Source of the DNA: Morinoia aosen
Taxonomy: Eukaryota > Arthropoda > Malacostraca > Amphipoda > Talitridae
Assembly (NCBI GenBank): GCA_030386875.1
Contig: CM059570.1
Span: forward strand, 33,843,422 to 33,907,421
Length of the DNA: 64,000 bases
Direction of reading: 5' to 3'
Shown here: positions 12,880 to 26,500 of the stretch, piece after piece
How the letters are laid out: each line of letters opens with the position of its first letter
Numbering within the stretch: the first letter of the stretch is position 1
Made by a program: the position numbers and the translations under genes
The notes under the pieces: generated by a model
Told to the model about the DNA's origin: nothing
The model's input: only the letters and a program-made list of their open reading frames with translations
Database searches by the model: none

Positions 12880-13185
12880 AAGCTGTTTTGAAAATTTACG
12901 TCGTAAAATAAATGCTCCCAGTCATTTCGTAAAATATACGTGGTAAAGTTTATGCTCCCATCTGTTTCGTAACATTTACACAGTAAAATTCATACTCCCA
13001 GTCATTTCATAAAATTTTTGCGGTATAATTGATGTTTTCAGTTGTTTCACTAAATTTACTCGGTAAAATTCATGTCCTCAATTGTTTCATTAAATTCATC
13101 CGACGAAATTCATGTCCCAAGTTATTTCGGCAAATTCACCCATTAAAATTAATGTCCCAGTCGCTTCGTAAAACTTCCTGGTACC
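12880..13185. repeat. 40-bp degenerate minisatellite, about seven copies
   Basis: A motif of the form GTNNTTTCNTAAAATTTACN followed by CGGTAAAATTCATGCTCCCA repeats with a 40-bp period. Its ATGCTCCCA-type block lies at 12912, 12952, 12992, 13032 and 13072, and onward. Copies differ at many positions, suggesting an old array. It is unrelated in sequence to the 40-bp array at 29.9 kb. Confidence 0.88.
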
Positions 13186-16100
13186 GTAGACAATTCTGCT
13201 CACTAATGAGCACTTTTGACATGAACGAGATTTGCAGGTTCATCTCCACCAGAGTGCTGTTTACCGAGGGGTTGTGCTTCTTTTTTGCTGGAGTACAGAA
13301 AATAATAATTAGAAAATTTTATGCGTATTACATGTCTTTTTGAGGTACATCGTTTTGATGCAGGGAGGGTAAACTTGCAATGCACGATTGATGAATTTAT
13401 CACCAGTGTTTACTAAATCTTTCAGAGTTAACTAAATGTTTTAGTTGCGCTTTCCTGCTTGGTGTACTAAATGGATAGGTTAGATTTACAAATGTTCTGA
13501 ACAGTGGAAAGTAAAAATTTGCACCGCTAATCCACATTCCGGAAATGATATTTAATTTTGAAAACATTTTCTTAGGTCTGACAATCAACGAATCTCGAAA
13601 AAATACGAATTTGAATATCACTCGGTTAAACATCAAATCTATTCTCTTGAACCCACTCGTCCATTACGTATTAGAATTTCCTCTCTTAAGCACCACACAC
13701 CCCAACACTGAACCCATGACCTGGAACAGAAACATCACAAGCTGCACAGCGAAATATGAAGAGACAAAGCGGTGGGGACGTAGCGTGATGGCGCGATAGC
13801 TACATAGGGATGTCTCACGCAACGCTCATGCGCACCTTGTCTTCGGGGGCTATAACCCACGCATACCTGATGCCGAGCTCTGCTAAGTGTTTCTCACTCC
13901 CCTTTAATGAGAGATAGTGAGCCGGGCCCCTATCGCTCATACTCATCGTATGAATAATGTAACTTATCGCTAGAGTGACGTATACTGTGGCGATATGGTT
14001 CCTACAGACTTGAGTTACGTGACTTCGAGGATATGGTGACTTATGTCTGAAGAAGGTGGGGGTGATACGTAACTGAAGTCATGAAATGCGCAATTAGTAA
14101 TTTTATGGTAAATTACGCCAGAATGACGTTATTCATAACCATTTGATCATTTATATAGAAACTACAAAAAGCCGATTAAAATAGAGACAAAATTTTTTTC
14201 TACTATGAATAAATAACTCTACATGAATTAATAAAGTTGAATCTAGTTCTATTATTATAACTGTTAACATGTTGCTGTTCGAAAATTTCATCTGCTAGAA
14301 TAAACAAATTAAGATAGAAAGTACTCTTTGCGAATCAATTTTGTAAAATAAAATACACGGAATTCAGTTTCATGCGCTTCCTCTTGGCATTACTAATGGA
14401 AACGACATTTAACTAATGCCGTTGATAATAAATCTACTACACAGTCGAAGTCCATTGTAACGACAGTGCCTAAAATTTGAGTTCTGATGAGTGTTGCATG
14501 AGTAAAGGCATTTGAATTGGTGAACAAATAGAAATAGAAATGATTTTAATTTCAATGTTGTTGATCAGTGACAAGTCGGGGAGCAGTCGCATATGGTATA
14601 TCTTTCAGGAATAAAAATATTACTGAACAAACTCGTGCTGCAGTAATCTAAAGCGCAATGTCTGCTTTTCTGATAATATGAAGAGAGCTTTAATTTCAAG
14701 GTATCTTCGCGAAAAATGCTACCCTAGTTCATTGAAACACATAGTTATTGAAATCTAAAATAGACACTCGATAAACTCGTTGCGCAACCTCAAAATCCGA
14801 CGTCAAATGAGACGTTGTTAGATAGAATTTAAAAATTCTTCATTTCATCTTGAGACAAAGTTTTGCATTGCTTGGGCCTTATTTCACAAGTGTCGATATG
14901 TTCCATACACTTTTTGCGTATTCCAGCAACATTCCTAATTATATTTTACGTTTCATCCGTAAAGTATTCAATTCATTAGGCTCACGCACCGCACCACTAG
15001 CTCTTACCAAAGATGAATGCATTATTAAGCAGCCTGAGCTGTAGTTGCGTATTCTTTAAGGACTACTAAAGCCTAACAAATCGTTTTGGAATCTGTTACT
15101 CACGCACCTCACCTAGGTATTAATTATCCTCGTTGCCCAAGCATGCATTGTCCTCCAGCCCCCCGCTGTCTAGACCCTGCTCACCCCCTGCCCAGGGCGT
15201 GCATGCCGAGCGCTATTTGCCCAGTCAACACATTAGAATTATGGGTAAATTTGCACAAACCATCTGGCATCGCGTCTCCCACTATTTGTCGCTCCAACAG
15301 ACCTCCTCTTCCTGGCCGCGGCACTCACGCGGCATCGCTTCACCTACACTCATGAAGAAGCCACGTGATGCTCCTACGTTTGCTATAATGTCATTTGACC
15401 TCATACAGCCGGATCATATGCCCTCGTATGCATTTTTACCGAGCGAAGTTTTCAAGAGAAGTTGATGCAGATTTATTGTGTCCTTTTTTGGTCTAGGGTT
15501 TTGATTTGAGTTTGCCGGTCTTCTCCTTTTGTGATGAGGGATCTGGGTCGAGTCTGGTATGTGTTTAACATGGCCACTTCGCAACTCTTTACTTTGCTGT
15601 TCTTTTCGCTCTGTTTATAATAGAGGACTGTTACCGGGCAATGTCATCGCAGTGACACATGATATTTGTAGAGGGAGAGTTTCAACGTTAAGAGTTTGTG
15701 TTTTTGAATCTAAATATGATGAAAGGCATAAAAAAAGCTTAACTGGGCTGTCAAATTTTCCTCTTAAATAACAGAGAAGTAAGTACGAGAGCTCTTAAAT
15801 TTTAGTAGGTTTAAGTATTCGATTTTGAGGCAGATTCAAAGCGTCATTATTCAATATTCAACTGGTGGCGAGAGAAAAGCTTACGTTCTTAATTAAAAAT
15901 TTCCAGGCCTCTGTGTGTTTCTGTGAGTAGAAACTGGAATTGACGATGCGATGGCCAGTTGATCATGAAAAAATGTGTTGGTATAATGCCAGATTTTTTC
16001 GACATATAAAAAGAATTCATTAGTTGTTTATTGAGTTAGAACGTGTCTTCAAGCCAGCAATAGAAGATATATAAATCATTATAAAAGCAGTAGGAAATAT

Positions 16101-19100
16101 ATCTCCCGGTTTTAGGAGGAATGATTGGGATTAAACACGACAGATAAGAGATTAATGCTCATAAATTTATTTTTTCATAATTTTTCATATACATTCCCAT
16201 GATTAAACATTTTGGAATAAACTGTTTAACATTCTCTTTAAAAATTTCTATTTTGCAACTTGCTTGTGGTCAAACATCTTCGCTTAGTAAATCGGAAAAA
16301 TATAAGTTCAAAGCTCAGGTATCTTGATTGAATCTTCCGCACAAATATGGTCGTTGAAGCATAGCATTTTTGCCCATAAATTGGTTAAAAATTCCTCATA
16401 ATTATGGTTATACTCTTTGTACATATTATTTCTGCTCTGGGCTTTTGGAATATTTTCTACATAGACCAGCTAGCTACACGTCCCAGTACTTCAACTTGCT
16501 TGCATTCTCGGTACATCTTTGAAACACCGAGTAACTATGTTCACTTCGGTCAAGATACATACTCGTAAGTCATTGGTCTTTTTCCAAACGCTAAGATTCT
16601 GGATTAGACTTTTTGATTGAGGACCTAAATAAAAATGGAAATCCAAGTCCCGCGTCTGAAGTCTGACGTTCGTACCCAGACGCTGAGAATCTTAGCGAAA
16701 CTGAAATTCTGAGGCCTGACACTGAGACCAAGGTAGGCCCTTTGCCGAGATCCTTTGATCTGGTAATCACAAAGTGGCCGTGCAGTTGCGGGCTTAAAGA
16801 GGACTCGAGTCATGCAAAGAGAGAGGCAGGTACGAGTACGAGCTAGTTCTTTGCCACGGGTAGATGGCGTCGTGAATAAATGTACCTTGCTTCTGAGAAA
16901 ATTGACTTCAATTTCAGGCATGAATATGAGTGAAGTGAGTTTGACGAAGAACGATATTTTAACAATTGTGTAAGTTTGAAGTGAAATGAGCTAGAGCAAG
17001 AGCGCGGTGATAACCTTACAGAAGCTAAGCCTTAGCAAGCATGTATTATTAATGTAAGGTAAAATGGGTGAAAATGCACGGGAACAAAGACTACCATGGA
17101 AACCGTGCAATAAAATACACAAAGCGTTAAGAAAAAAGCGTTAGCACGCGAGCTGTGGCCTGCCAGGATATCAAGAGCGGATGAGATGAATGAAGCGTGA
17201 GCAAAAAGATGGTGCGCAAGAGAGATGTACGGACGGCGCGGAGCGGCAGGGCTGGGTCCCAAAGGAGCGCGCCAGCAAACATCGCTTCAATAAAGTTGTT
17301 GATGGAACAAGTCTGCCTTTCATGGCGCTTAACAAGAAGGTTCGGCTTGAGTGTTTACATGAGAGGGAGAGTTTGGGCGCTCATCTCGTAGATTGAACGC
17401 ATTTGAACGGTCTTTTGAGCGAACTCACCGCCGCACAACTTCAAGATCTAGAACTTGCCATGTTGCGCATATGTCGACACGGATGCGACAGAGCCGTCTA
17501 AATCAGAAACATTCGATTACATCATTCATCGTGAACTCTCATTTTACGGTAGTGGTTATCCTTCACGCGTGGTAAAAAAATTCATTTCTCATTTTATCCG
17601 TTTCTCATACACAGCCATCTCACGAAATTCTTTCATTTTGAACGTTACTTCTGAAAATCAGGGACAATTATCGTCCCTTATATTCGGTTTCTAATCTCTA
17701 AAATTGACGCTCTGTGTCTGAGGGCAGAGAGCAAGAGTGGATGTATCACTCATTTGCACTCAAGGAAAGATATTTCCTATGGCAATTCTTATTTATTGCT
17801 GCTGTTATTTTCTTGGTTCTATTTCACAAGTACTAGTGGAGACTGATTTTGAAATTGAAAAGCTTCTTGAAGAAGGAAAATTTTGTACAACTCCTCGCGT
17901 AGTATGAAATACTGTGTCACGCCCTCTTCTATAATGAACTTCCAATAGAACTTAAATAACATCAGCGTCTAGGACCATGAAATTAGACAGAGACTAAGGA
18001 CACTGCGATAATAAACGACTAACTGTTAGCTTTCGATGCCAACTTCCTACCTCCAGCGCCGCTTTACTCCCAAGTTCCAGACTGAATTAGTCGGAGTTCT
18101 CGTTTTGATCTCAAGTTTTGCACGGCCCTCGAGCAGAGATTAATCAATTGCTGCAGCGAAGCTCAAACGGCAGAGCGTGCACGTGATTTTTTTAGGCGTC
18201 GGCCACGCGCCGCTATCTGGCAGCGCGTGTTCCCGCTCCTTATCAAAATACCCTCGACAGAAGCGCAAAGCACCGACCCAACGCTCTGGGATCCTTTTGA
18301 TTGGGTGTGGGAATGCGCAAATGAAGGGAAATTCAAGTGAACAGCGCACCGGAACACAAGTGATCTCCTTGGATCATCCACGCTGCTCCGAGCACCATAA
18401 TATTTTAACGCGAGGCCTGATTTGCGTGCGCCTTTGTGTGCTGTACGAGGAGTGTGCTGCCATTGTCTTCCTCATCTTGTCTCACATCTCGAAATTTTAA
18501 GGAATTGACTATCTTCATTTCGAAATGATTGATGTTCGTTCATAGAAAATGTCTTGAAATGCTTAATACATTCCATGAAGATGTTACTAGATCATTGTTT
18601 AGTTTTCAACAGAATACGCTATAGCGTTATTCTCGAGTGATTATTTTGCGCCAGCAAATGGTTTTGGTTATCAATGAGGAATAATTTATGCTCTTTAATA
18701 TTTGCATAACATTTTCCGATAGGTTTAACACCTTTTATTGCCTTTATGGGCGCTTTATGAGCAATTACGAACATCAACATATGACATAAATTAATGGAAG
18801 AACTGCTCATGAACCTAAAATGTTCTTTCACTCATGCATCGGGTGCGAGAATGTTTTTCTTGTGTTAAGTAATGAGCACACAACAACCTCACGTTCAGTG
18901 TACTGAAACGGAAAATGAAAAATTCAGAAACGGGGTTCAAGTCTCCACGAAAATGAGAACAAAAAAGAAAAGTTTGATACAGCTGAACGAGAATTTTAGG
19001 CCTTTCTTAATGGTTGCAATTGTGATTTTCGTTGCATGTAAGTGAACGTTTGCCCTCATGCTAGGCTTAATGAGGTCATAAGGAACCAAGGTGAAATATT

Positions 19101-20523
19101 TAATATTAGTCTAAAGTATATTTTCGAAATTAACCTTCCAAGCCTTGTGCTTTTGTGTCCAAAAAATGAATTGAAATGGGAGTATTTGCTAAAAGTAGAC
19201 ATACACGACTTAGAATTATACTTGCTCATGCATTAGTGCTAAAAGATAAGTGTTCTGATGCTCGACCAGTTCCGCCCAAATCGAGCAGTGCCACTGTGCG
19301 TCTGCGTTTCTTCAAGATGAAGATTTTTGAAGTCGATGTACCAATGACGTAATTTTGGCCATACCTGATTAAAACACAAATGAAAAAACTGCCCACGTAA
19401 ATTGAGGTTCGATGTGGTTTAAACGCTAGGTGTTTTACATTGAAACATCGGGCTGGATGAAATGAATAGTTACCAGCTGTTTCTTAATTGGTGATGAGAC
19501 ACCCAGGCCACAAGTTATACCACTGAGATGTTTACCACAGCCCTTTACAGCTTCTGAGCCATTTGTCTATAAAATTTTGTGCACATTTAGAGTTAATACA
19601 ATTTTTTGGCAATTTAGATTTAAGCATTCACAATGCGTTCCTACCTATTACACATCCCATTTACTATTCTTTTTTGCTGTGACTACGTCGTACAGGGGCA
19701 TAAGCAGAATTGAAGTGTGCAGTTATATCTAGCATCACAGAAATTTGTCCACTATTTTTTTCGTAATTTCCTTAATCCTTCGTCGCTGATGAACTAAAGC
19801 TTTTACTAATGAGTGGTTTCGGCTTTAAGCTTCGCAAGTTTTACTCCATGAATTAGAAAGGGGATTTCCGTGGTGATTTCAGAGCAAATTTTTTTAATGA
19901 CTTTACTAAATAGTTAAATAATTACTGCTATGGTAGGGATCTTTTCAAATCAATTCAGCAAACATCTTGAAATCTTATTAAAATGAAATTACGAGCTGCA
20001 ACTAGCAAACTATATAAAAATTATCAGGAGTTGTTCCCCTTCAACCAGGTTCTACTGTCCGCAATCGCCATAGAATTCATTTAAGATCATTAAACCAGTG
20101 GAATTTGCTTCACGGCATATTTTTTTTGATAAGTTACAATAGTTGCAGCATATTAACAAGAGAAGAATGAAAGTGTAAGCTGATAATTATATCGTTAAAT
20201 TTCCTTGATATTATGATGATCGAAGCCCCAATCGACTAAAATTAACAGAAGAAAAATCATAAGAAAACGGGTCACAATTAAACAGTCACGCAGTTCGGGA
20301 GGTTCATTTGATTCAAGATAACTAGCAGTTCATTGGACTTTTTTCTCAAAATGGGCTACAATAAGCGGAGGATTAATTCAATATGAAGAGATACAGGAAG
20401 TTTTGAGTCAACAGAGCAAGACTGTAGGCAGCCTGCGGCACCCGGACGGTCGTGCCGACCCAATATGAGCTGCCGGAGCACGTGCTGCGCGTGACGGCCT
20501 CGAGCGCGCAAATATTGTGATGT
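13186..20523. other. Long stretch without supported gene
   Basis: About 7.3 kb. GC-richer patches occur near 15090-15470, 17150-17470 and 18130-18450, giving several overlapping open frames of 60-110 residues. None shows a recognisable domain, and frames on opposite strands are equally long, which argues for chance. No tandem array or long inverted repeat was noticed. Confidence 0.5.
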
Positions 20524-20590
20524 TCGTGGGCCCGTGGTGTGGGCCGTGCTGTGGGCCCGTACTGTGGGCCCGTGGTGTGGGCCCGTGTAA
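20524..20590. repeat. Short GC-rich repeat (GTGTGGGCCCGTG)
   Basis: GTGGGCCCGTGGTGTGGGCC is repeated about four times with small variants (GTGCTGTGGGCCCGTACTGT). Units are roughly 13 bp. It sits in a GC-richer patch between AT-rich flanks. Confidence 0.8.
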
Positions 20591-23019
20591 GGTTCACTCC
20601 GTGATGGATTATTCTCATGTGACTTCTTTTACAGCTTGGATTCTGCCTTCAACCAGTTTTCGATTGCCACTCCTATTTATTTAGGTTATTTTGGAGGTCT
20701 ACGTTCTGCATTTTCCTCTCCGCATATTTGTTTAGATGTTTAATTCGATTACTTGGTTGGCTGTTCCTTTTGATCGAATATTTTCAAAATTCATTTTATA
20801 CTTTCTATTTGGTACTATTTATCCTGATTTGAGAGAGATGAGTTCTCCTGATGAAATGAAGATTTGATGTATTGGTTCTGCGCTGTTACGGTTTAACTAG
20901 ATGTTGTGCCAGGCTGTTTTTCATGCTGTACTAATCAAGGCTTTGCTGGACTTCCGCGAGATTAGTTCAGTCATCTTTTATGCTGAGCGGTTCGGATGTT
21001 TCTTATGAAGATTCTTCACGAATTCTGCTGCTCAGGGTTGACAACGCTCTCGCAGGGCAAATTCTGAACGATTATAAAAAAAGCGCTCAAATCGCATCAG
21101 CGAGCCAGGGTATCGCATCAGCGTCCAGGTTTACTTTTGAGAGCTCGCTGGAACACTCAATCATTGAACGTGTTGAATTCGTGTACGCTGTTCGTGAGGA
21201 TAGTTTTGTTTCTCTTTATATATACACCTAACCTAACCGCAGAAATTCCTTGCATTAATGTGACAAATGACATTCACGTTGGTTCTGATTGTCTGAGCTA
21301 ATTTTTGTTATTTGAGGGCAATAGAAAATTCATTTCGAGTTCGTGAAGCAATGCACTTGAGAATAAATTTACTAAGTTACCAGGATATTATGTATAATTA
21401 TATTTTTAATATTAAAATTATTAGTTATTATGTAATTATTTTGTGTTAATTAAGAAAATTAAAAAAAACATTCATTTGTTGTAGTTGATGAATAATCAGA
21501 CATCCTACGCAGATTTTCAGGGAATTTTTTGGTGTGTGCGTTGTTTTCTTCATTAATCCTTTGAACAAGAAGAGGTCTTGCCGAGCGGTGCCCGGGGTGC
21601 CGGCGGGAGAGCTCCATTGAGCCACCGACCACCTGTCGGCCCTTGACTTCTCCACCGGTCTCCACTGTCGGTCTCCACTCACAGCGCACCCTCGCCACCA
21701 CTCCACCAGCCTCAGCTCCTGGGATTAAACCTATAAATCGTGTAATGAAATCAATCTTTCTCTTAAGTCTTTCAGAGAGCGCGAATCTTTCTCTTAAGTC
21801 TTTCAGAGAGCGAACTGCCGTCTGTCGAGGCGCTTCCGACTTTTGATTCCCCAAGAAATATTTCGTAAATCATTTGTACGACAGATGGGACGTGGCTATC
21901 TACACGAAGACAACCCAATATACCGGCCACAAGTCGTGCACTAAAATTAGTGCACTAACTCCCAATATGCCGGCCACACAGGAGTTAATTAGTAGTTCGT
22001 CAAAGGTTGTCTGGATTGTTAAAATATTTTTTAGAGTGATTTGGTTTAAAATAGTGTTTTTTATGAGTCTAGGCTGTTATCGTTTGAGCAGGTTATTTTT
22101 TTAAGAAATGAGTTAATATTCTTCGTTAAAAAGCTGTAGGTTAAGACAAAGTACGATGGTAATGTTCTTCTAAATCAAGTTACAATATACTATCTGAATC
22201 GGGAAAAAATAAACCGAAATAACAAAGAGGGAAGGACTTTGAACATCGATTTTTTTTAGAACGCTCTTCTCATTCGGTAAATTTGGTTTCAAGATTTCAG
22301 CACAAAATTGAGAAAGGCAAACTGGCTTTAGTTGGATAAATTCGATAAAATGATTGATTTCAAGTCTGCTGCCATGGCTGGTAGAGGAATGCCTAATATC
22401 TATTCAGACTTGGAGCTCACAGAAAGCGTGTTCACAAAATACGTGATTCATGTAAATAGTTACTGATTTTGAAGCGTGATGACAAAATTAGTCATGACTC
22501 GCTTAAAATGTGAGTTTCAAAAAACAATCTCATGGAAATTCCGGTACTAACGCTCCAAAAATGATGTTCAAAATTTTTTAAGACGCTCAACTGCTTTTCG
22601 AGCACAGCGCACACAGTGAACCTGAACGTTGTTGGAGTAGGTATTTAGAATGCGCTTTTGTATAACTCTTGTAAAGAACATGCAAACAAATAGCCCATCC
22701 TTGTTTTATTTTGGTTGCTGAAAAACAAACAAAATTTAAAGTTTCGGAATTGATTTCCAAGATTTGTTTGCTTTAAATAGGGTTCAAGAGCTCAGTCAGC
22801 GAAGGCAGAGCTACTGTAAATGTAATGCTAGAAAGCAGTTCTTATTTATGTATAAACCATAAGAACCTAAACCATCATAAAAGCCTAAACTTCTATTATG
22901 TACAATGAAATTTGACGCACAGAATGAAAAATAATATTGCAACCAGCAGATGTGTCATGTATTCAACTATTGGACAGGAGTTATTCTCTGAAATTGTGAG
23001 AGCAATCGACGTACGCGCA
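20591..23019. other. No supported gene; a few small repeats
   Basis: Contains CACCTAACCTAACCGC at 21226, a 33-bp direct duplication (TCTTTCTCTTAAGTCTTTCA) within about 21750-21815, and the palindrome-containing duplication at 21914-21978 listed separately. A GC-rich patch at 21570-21840 gives a 131-residue minus-strand frame (21459-21854) with no recognisable domain. Confidence 0.5.
21914..21978. repeat. Direct repeat flanking a 20-bp palindrome
   Basis: CCCAATATACCGGCCACA at 21914-21931 recurs with one change at 21961-21978. Between them lies GTGCACTAAAATTAGTGCAC (21936-21955), with two 9-bp perfectly complementary arms. The arrangement resembles a small operator or an insertion scar. No function is assigned. 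Confidence 0.75.
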
Positions 23020-23555
23020 AGACAGCTTCTCGTGCCGTTGTGTCTGAAGGAGAACGCTGCGTCTAGCTGATGCACCACCATCGATAAAGAGCTTTTTTTC
23101 AGTAGACAGTTTCATCAAATGCTGAAGAAGGGTTAATGATACGTGTATCCGCACAGTAGCATTTCTTTCCCCCTTCAATCAGTGCTTGCTGCAGGCAGTT
23201 TTGTATGAAACAGTACGCTGCGTCTATCTGAAGACTTCCATCGATAAAAAGCTTTTTCAGTAGACAATTTCATCAAATGATAAAGAAGGGTTAATGATGC
23301 GTGTATCACCACAGCAGCATTTCATTCGTCTACGAACGGGTGTGTGTTGCGTACAGTTTTATCTTGAGCAGTACGCTGCGTCTAGCTGACGCACAACCAT
23401 CGAGAAAGAGTTTATTCAGTAGACAGTTTCATCAAATGTTGAAGAAGGGTTAATGATACGTGTATCACCGCAGCTACATTCATTCGTCTTCGAACAGGTG
23501 CGTGTTGCGGGCAGTTGTGTCTGAAGAAGAACGCTGTCTGTAGCTGTTGCATCGA
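23020..23555. repeat. About 160-bp tandem repeat, about 3.5 copies
   Basis: GTCTAGCTGA-type words occur at 23061, 23222 and 23380, and degenerately near 23535, giving a period of about 158-161 bp. Shared segments are CAGTAGACAGTTTCATCAAA, GAAGAAGGGTTAATGATACG and TGTATCACC. Small indels differ between units, and short minus-strand frames repeat with them. Confidence 0.9.
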
Positions 23556-26500
23556 CTGACTGCCGCAATTTTGCTATAAATTTTTGAGGAAGCGTCATAG
23601 GCTCCCTTTATCGAGCTTGACTTACGAGCTGCAAGAAGGCCTAAGTGGCTTCTAATGAAATGCGCCGTAATTAATGAGCTCTAAATAGGGAGGTAATAGC
23701 ACCACGAAGGTCTGCTTTGTTTGAGCTATCAGCAACTGTCAAAATATTAAGTAGAACAAAAGCTTAAACAGAGCACGTTATAATTAAAAGTTATTTTAAA
23801 AGTTTTCAGTGAACAAAATATTCCAAACTTTAAAAATAAAATTCAGCTCGAAGGATATTTTTCTGAGTGCCCATCGCTTGAAAGAATGTGTATCTTGATG
23901 AAATCGATGGAGAGGGATCAGTTTCATCGATGAAGTCCTTGAGGGATTAACAATTTTTAGGTTCTGTAACGTTCACAAAAAAATTAAGAACAAATTACTA
24001 GCGCGCAGAAAACATGACTCAAAATTAGAGTGTACAGATGTATTATTAACTACGATTAGCGGTTTTAAAATACATTCGCTTTTAAGCTCATTTTCTACCT
24101 GTCACATAATATAATGCTTGAATTCCAAAAAAGCTTGAATACTGCTCTGTTTTCTGTTGAGATTTTTTTTTCTTTACTTATATTTTAGTGAATAATCAAA
24201 CGAAAACTATGTGATACACTCACACCAATTTATTTCAAAGTTTTAAAGCCGTGCATTAAAAACTTGAAACATTTGAGCGCAACTTTTTACCGTAACTCCC
24301 CTACTTAAAAATATGTTTTCTCCGATCAACTTGATACCTGCTATCTCTTACATTAGTTTCCAAGTGGAGAATAATATTGTGGGTAGTGTTTTTTTTCTCA
24401 TAAGGAAGAAACACCGAACTGAGAAGGCGGGATCTTGGGCCTTCTACATTTTACACGAAAGGCAAGGGCTATTATGCATTAGTTCACAATGACAAGTGAA
24501 TTAAATGTTTATCATTTGTTGTAAGTGTCGAAGAGCTTCAAAAACACCGTAAGGAATTTTTCGAAGTTGTTTCGGGCTCCATCCTTTTCAATTAATATAA
24601 CTTGGTGAGCAAAATGAAATCGATTCTCGTCTACAAGAACTCACCTAAAGACACTCCTGCTTCACACATTTTCTTTAAAGTGTAAGAAAAAAAAGAGCGT
24701 AGCATCACGATATTCGTGACTCTAGCCCTAATGGCGCAATAAAATTTCAATGGGTGCGTCATCGAGCGAGAATATCATGCGCTGATCTCCACCGCCCTCC
24801 ACTGTCCTATCACAATTTCAACGATGATCGCTCATAAATAGGTAATAAAATAGCGCTCAGGTTGCCGGGACGCCGAAGTGGAGGCATCACCATCGTATCT
24901 CCATTACGCTAACCCTTTGATGACTATCACCATTATAGGAGTCTCTCACTAACCTCTGCGGTGTGTGTGTGCCTGGCTTGATAACACAGATTGCCAGGCT
25001 CGCTCTCCAGATTGGCCGACTTGATCGACTGGTCCTGGAACGTGCGACGCTAAATTGCCTGAGGGCCGGGGCGGCGCTGGGTGAGGGCCGGGCGGCGATG
25101 GGTGACATGGGCCGAGTTCCATATGGCTCCAAGCTCGTGACAGCCCGCACCAAAAAGGGAGGCAAACACCGTGAGACAGGGAAGATACGGACGAACTATA
25201 ACTGCGGGAAAAGATAAAAACTATATAAAGCAAACGCCCAAAAAGTATTCTTCAATGATGTGTGGTGATGAATAATGAAATTAAAGTCTGTGCTTCACGA
25301 ATTCTGAAGAATTTTCCATGGACGTAGAAAATTCTACGTTGTTTGTCAAGTACAATTTGTGTGGTTTGAGTTGTTTAAATTTGCTAACTTTATCCTGGAC
25401 TCTATCTTCAGAACAAATACGAGTAATTCTGATGATAATGGTTGACAGTTCTTTAAATTTCACGACCAGAAAGACGGAAAAGTTACCATATCAGGTCACG
25501 TGAATTAATTCAACTGGACGATCTAGTTAACTCGACTGGACGAAGCAGATATTCAAGTGTGGCTTCTTAGTCCTGAGTCTCAAAGGATTAGGATTCGCCA
25601 TGGGAACTTTCGCATGCGGACTGTGGGAAACATCGATTCTCCCACAAGCTTATTCGAACTCTTTAATTAAACGTCTGGCAGAGACCACTCGAGAGTCTTG
25701 GGGAACGCATCCTATCTCAGGTTCTTCGCGAGCAGAGAGCAATCAATTCAGACCCTAAATTGAAAAAAAACGAATTCGATCTTAAATACTATGACGTCTA
25801 CGTTTAGTTTACGTGTTGGAATAGATTTGAAGAATAATTTTTGAAGATACTTTTCATATTCAATGGGTCAATCATTTCAATTTTTTCAATTTCAGTAAGA
25901 GTACCACCCAGCACTTCTGCAGGTATAAGTTTAGGACCATTTCTCAGCTGCCGAAAGTAAAGAAATGTTTAGGTTTTAGTTTCACCCATGAATAGGTACA
26001 GAGATGTTCCTTAATAGATTCATTTCTTTCTAATTTTTTGCTCATTATTGTCAAGATGATATGATTAAAATATCTCTATGATTTTTCGACGAGCAATTTT
26101 TGATCCTAGATGTATTCATAAATCATAACAACTGTTCCGATACTTTAACGAGAAGAATGAATAAACATATAAAATGTTGTTAGTCGAAAAAATTTAAAAT
26201 TTAACTTAAGACGCTCAACGGGAAACTGCATCTAATTTCTCTCATGAACTGACTAATTTTTGCTTTAAAATACGTGCAAATTTGACGAATGCTGAGACTC
26301 TCATAGTGGATAAGTTAAAAAAATATAACAGGTCCTTAGCTAGAAATCATTGTGAAAACTCATTTGTTTTGTGAGTTTAAGCTCATTACTAGGCAATTTT
26401 TGTACTATGTTTTGGTTCAAGTGTTCAAGTTTTCAAGACATTTCAAGGTAGTTCATGTTTTGAAGGAAATGTCTATACTTTTTCTTTGTAGCGACTAGCT

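Noticed and set aside
18930-18950. GGGGTTCAAGTCTCC as a tRNA or SINE B box
   Set aside because: No A box or cloverleaf could be found at the right distance upstream.
21226-21242. Insect telomere-type CCTAA repeat
   Set aside because: Only two CCTAAC units are present, too short to be telomeric or an internal telomere block.
21459-21854. 131-residue minus frame in a GC-rich patch
   Set aside because: Overlaps frames on both strands. It includes a 33-bp direct duplication and has no recognisable domain.
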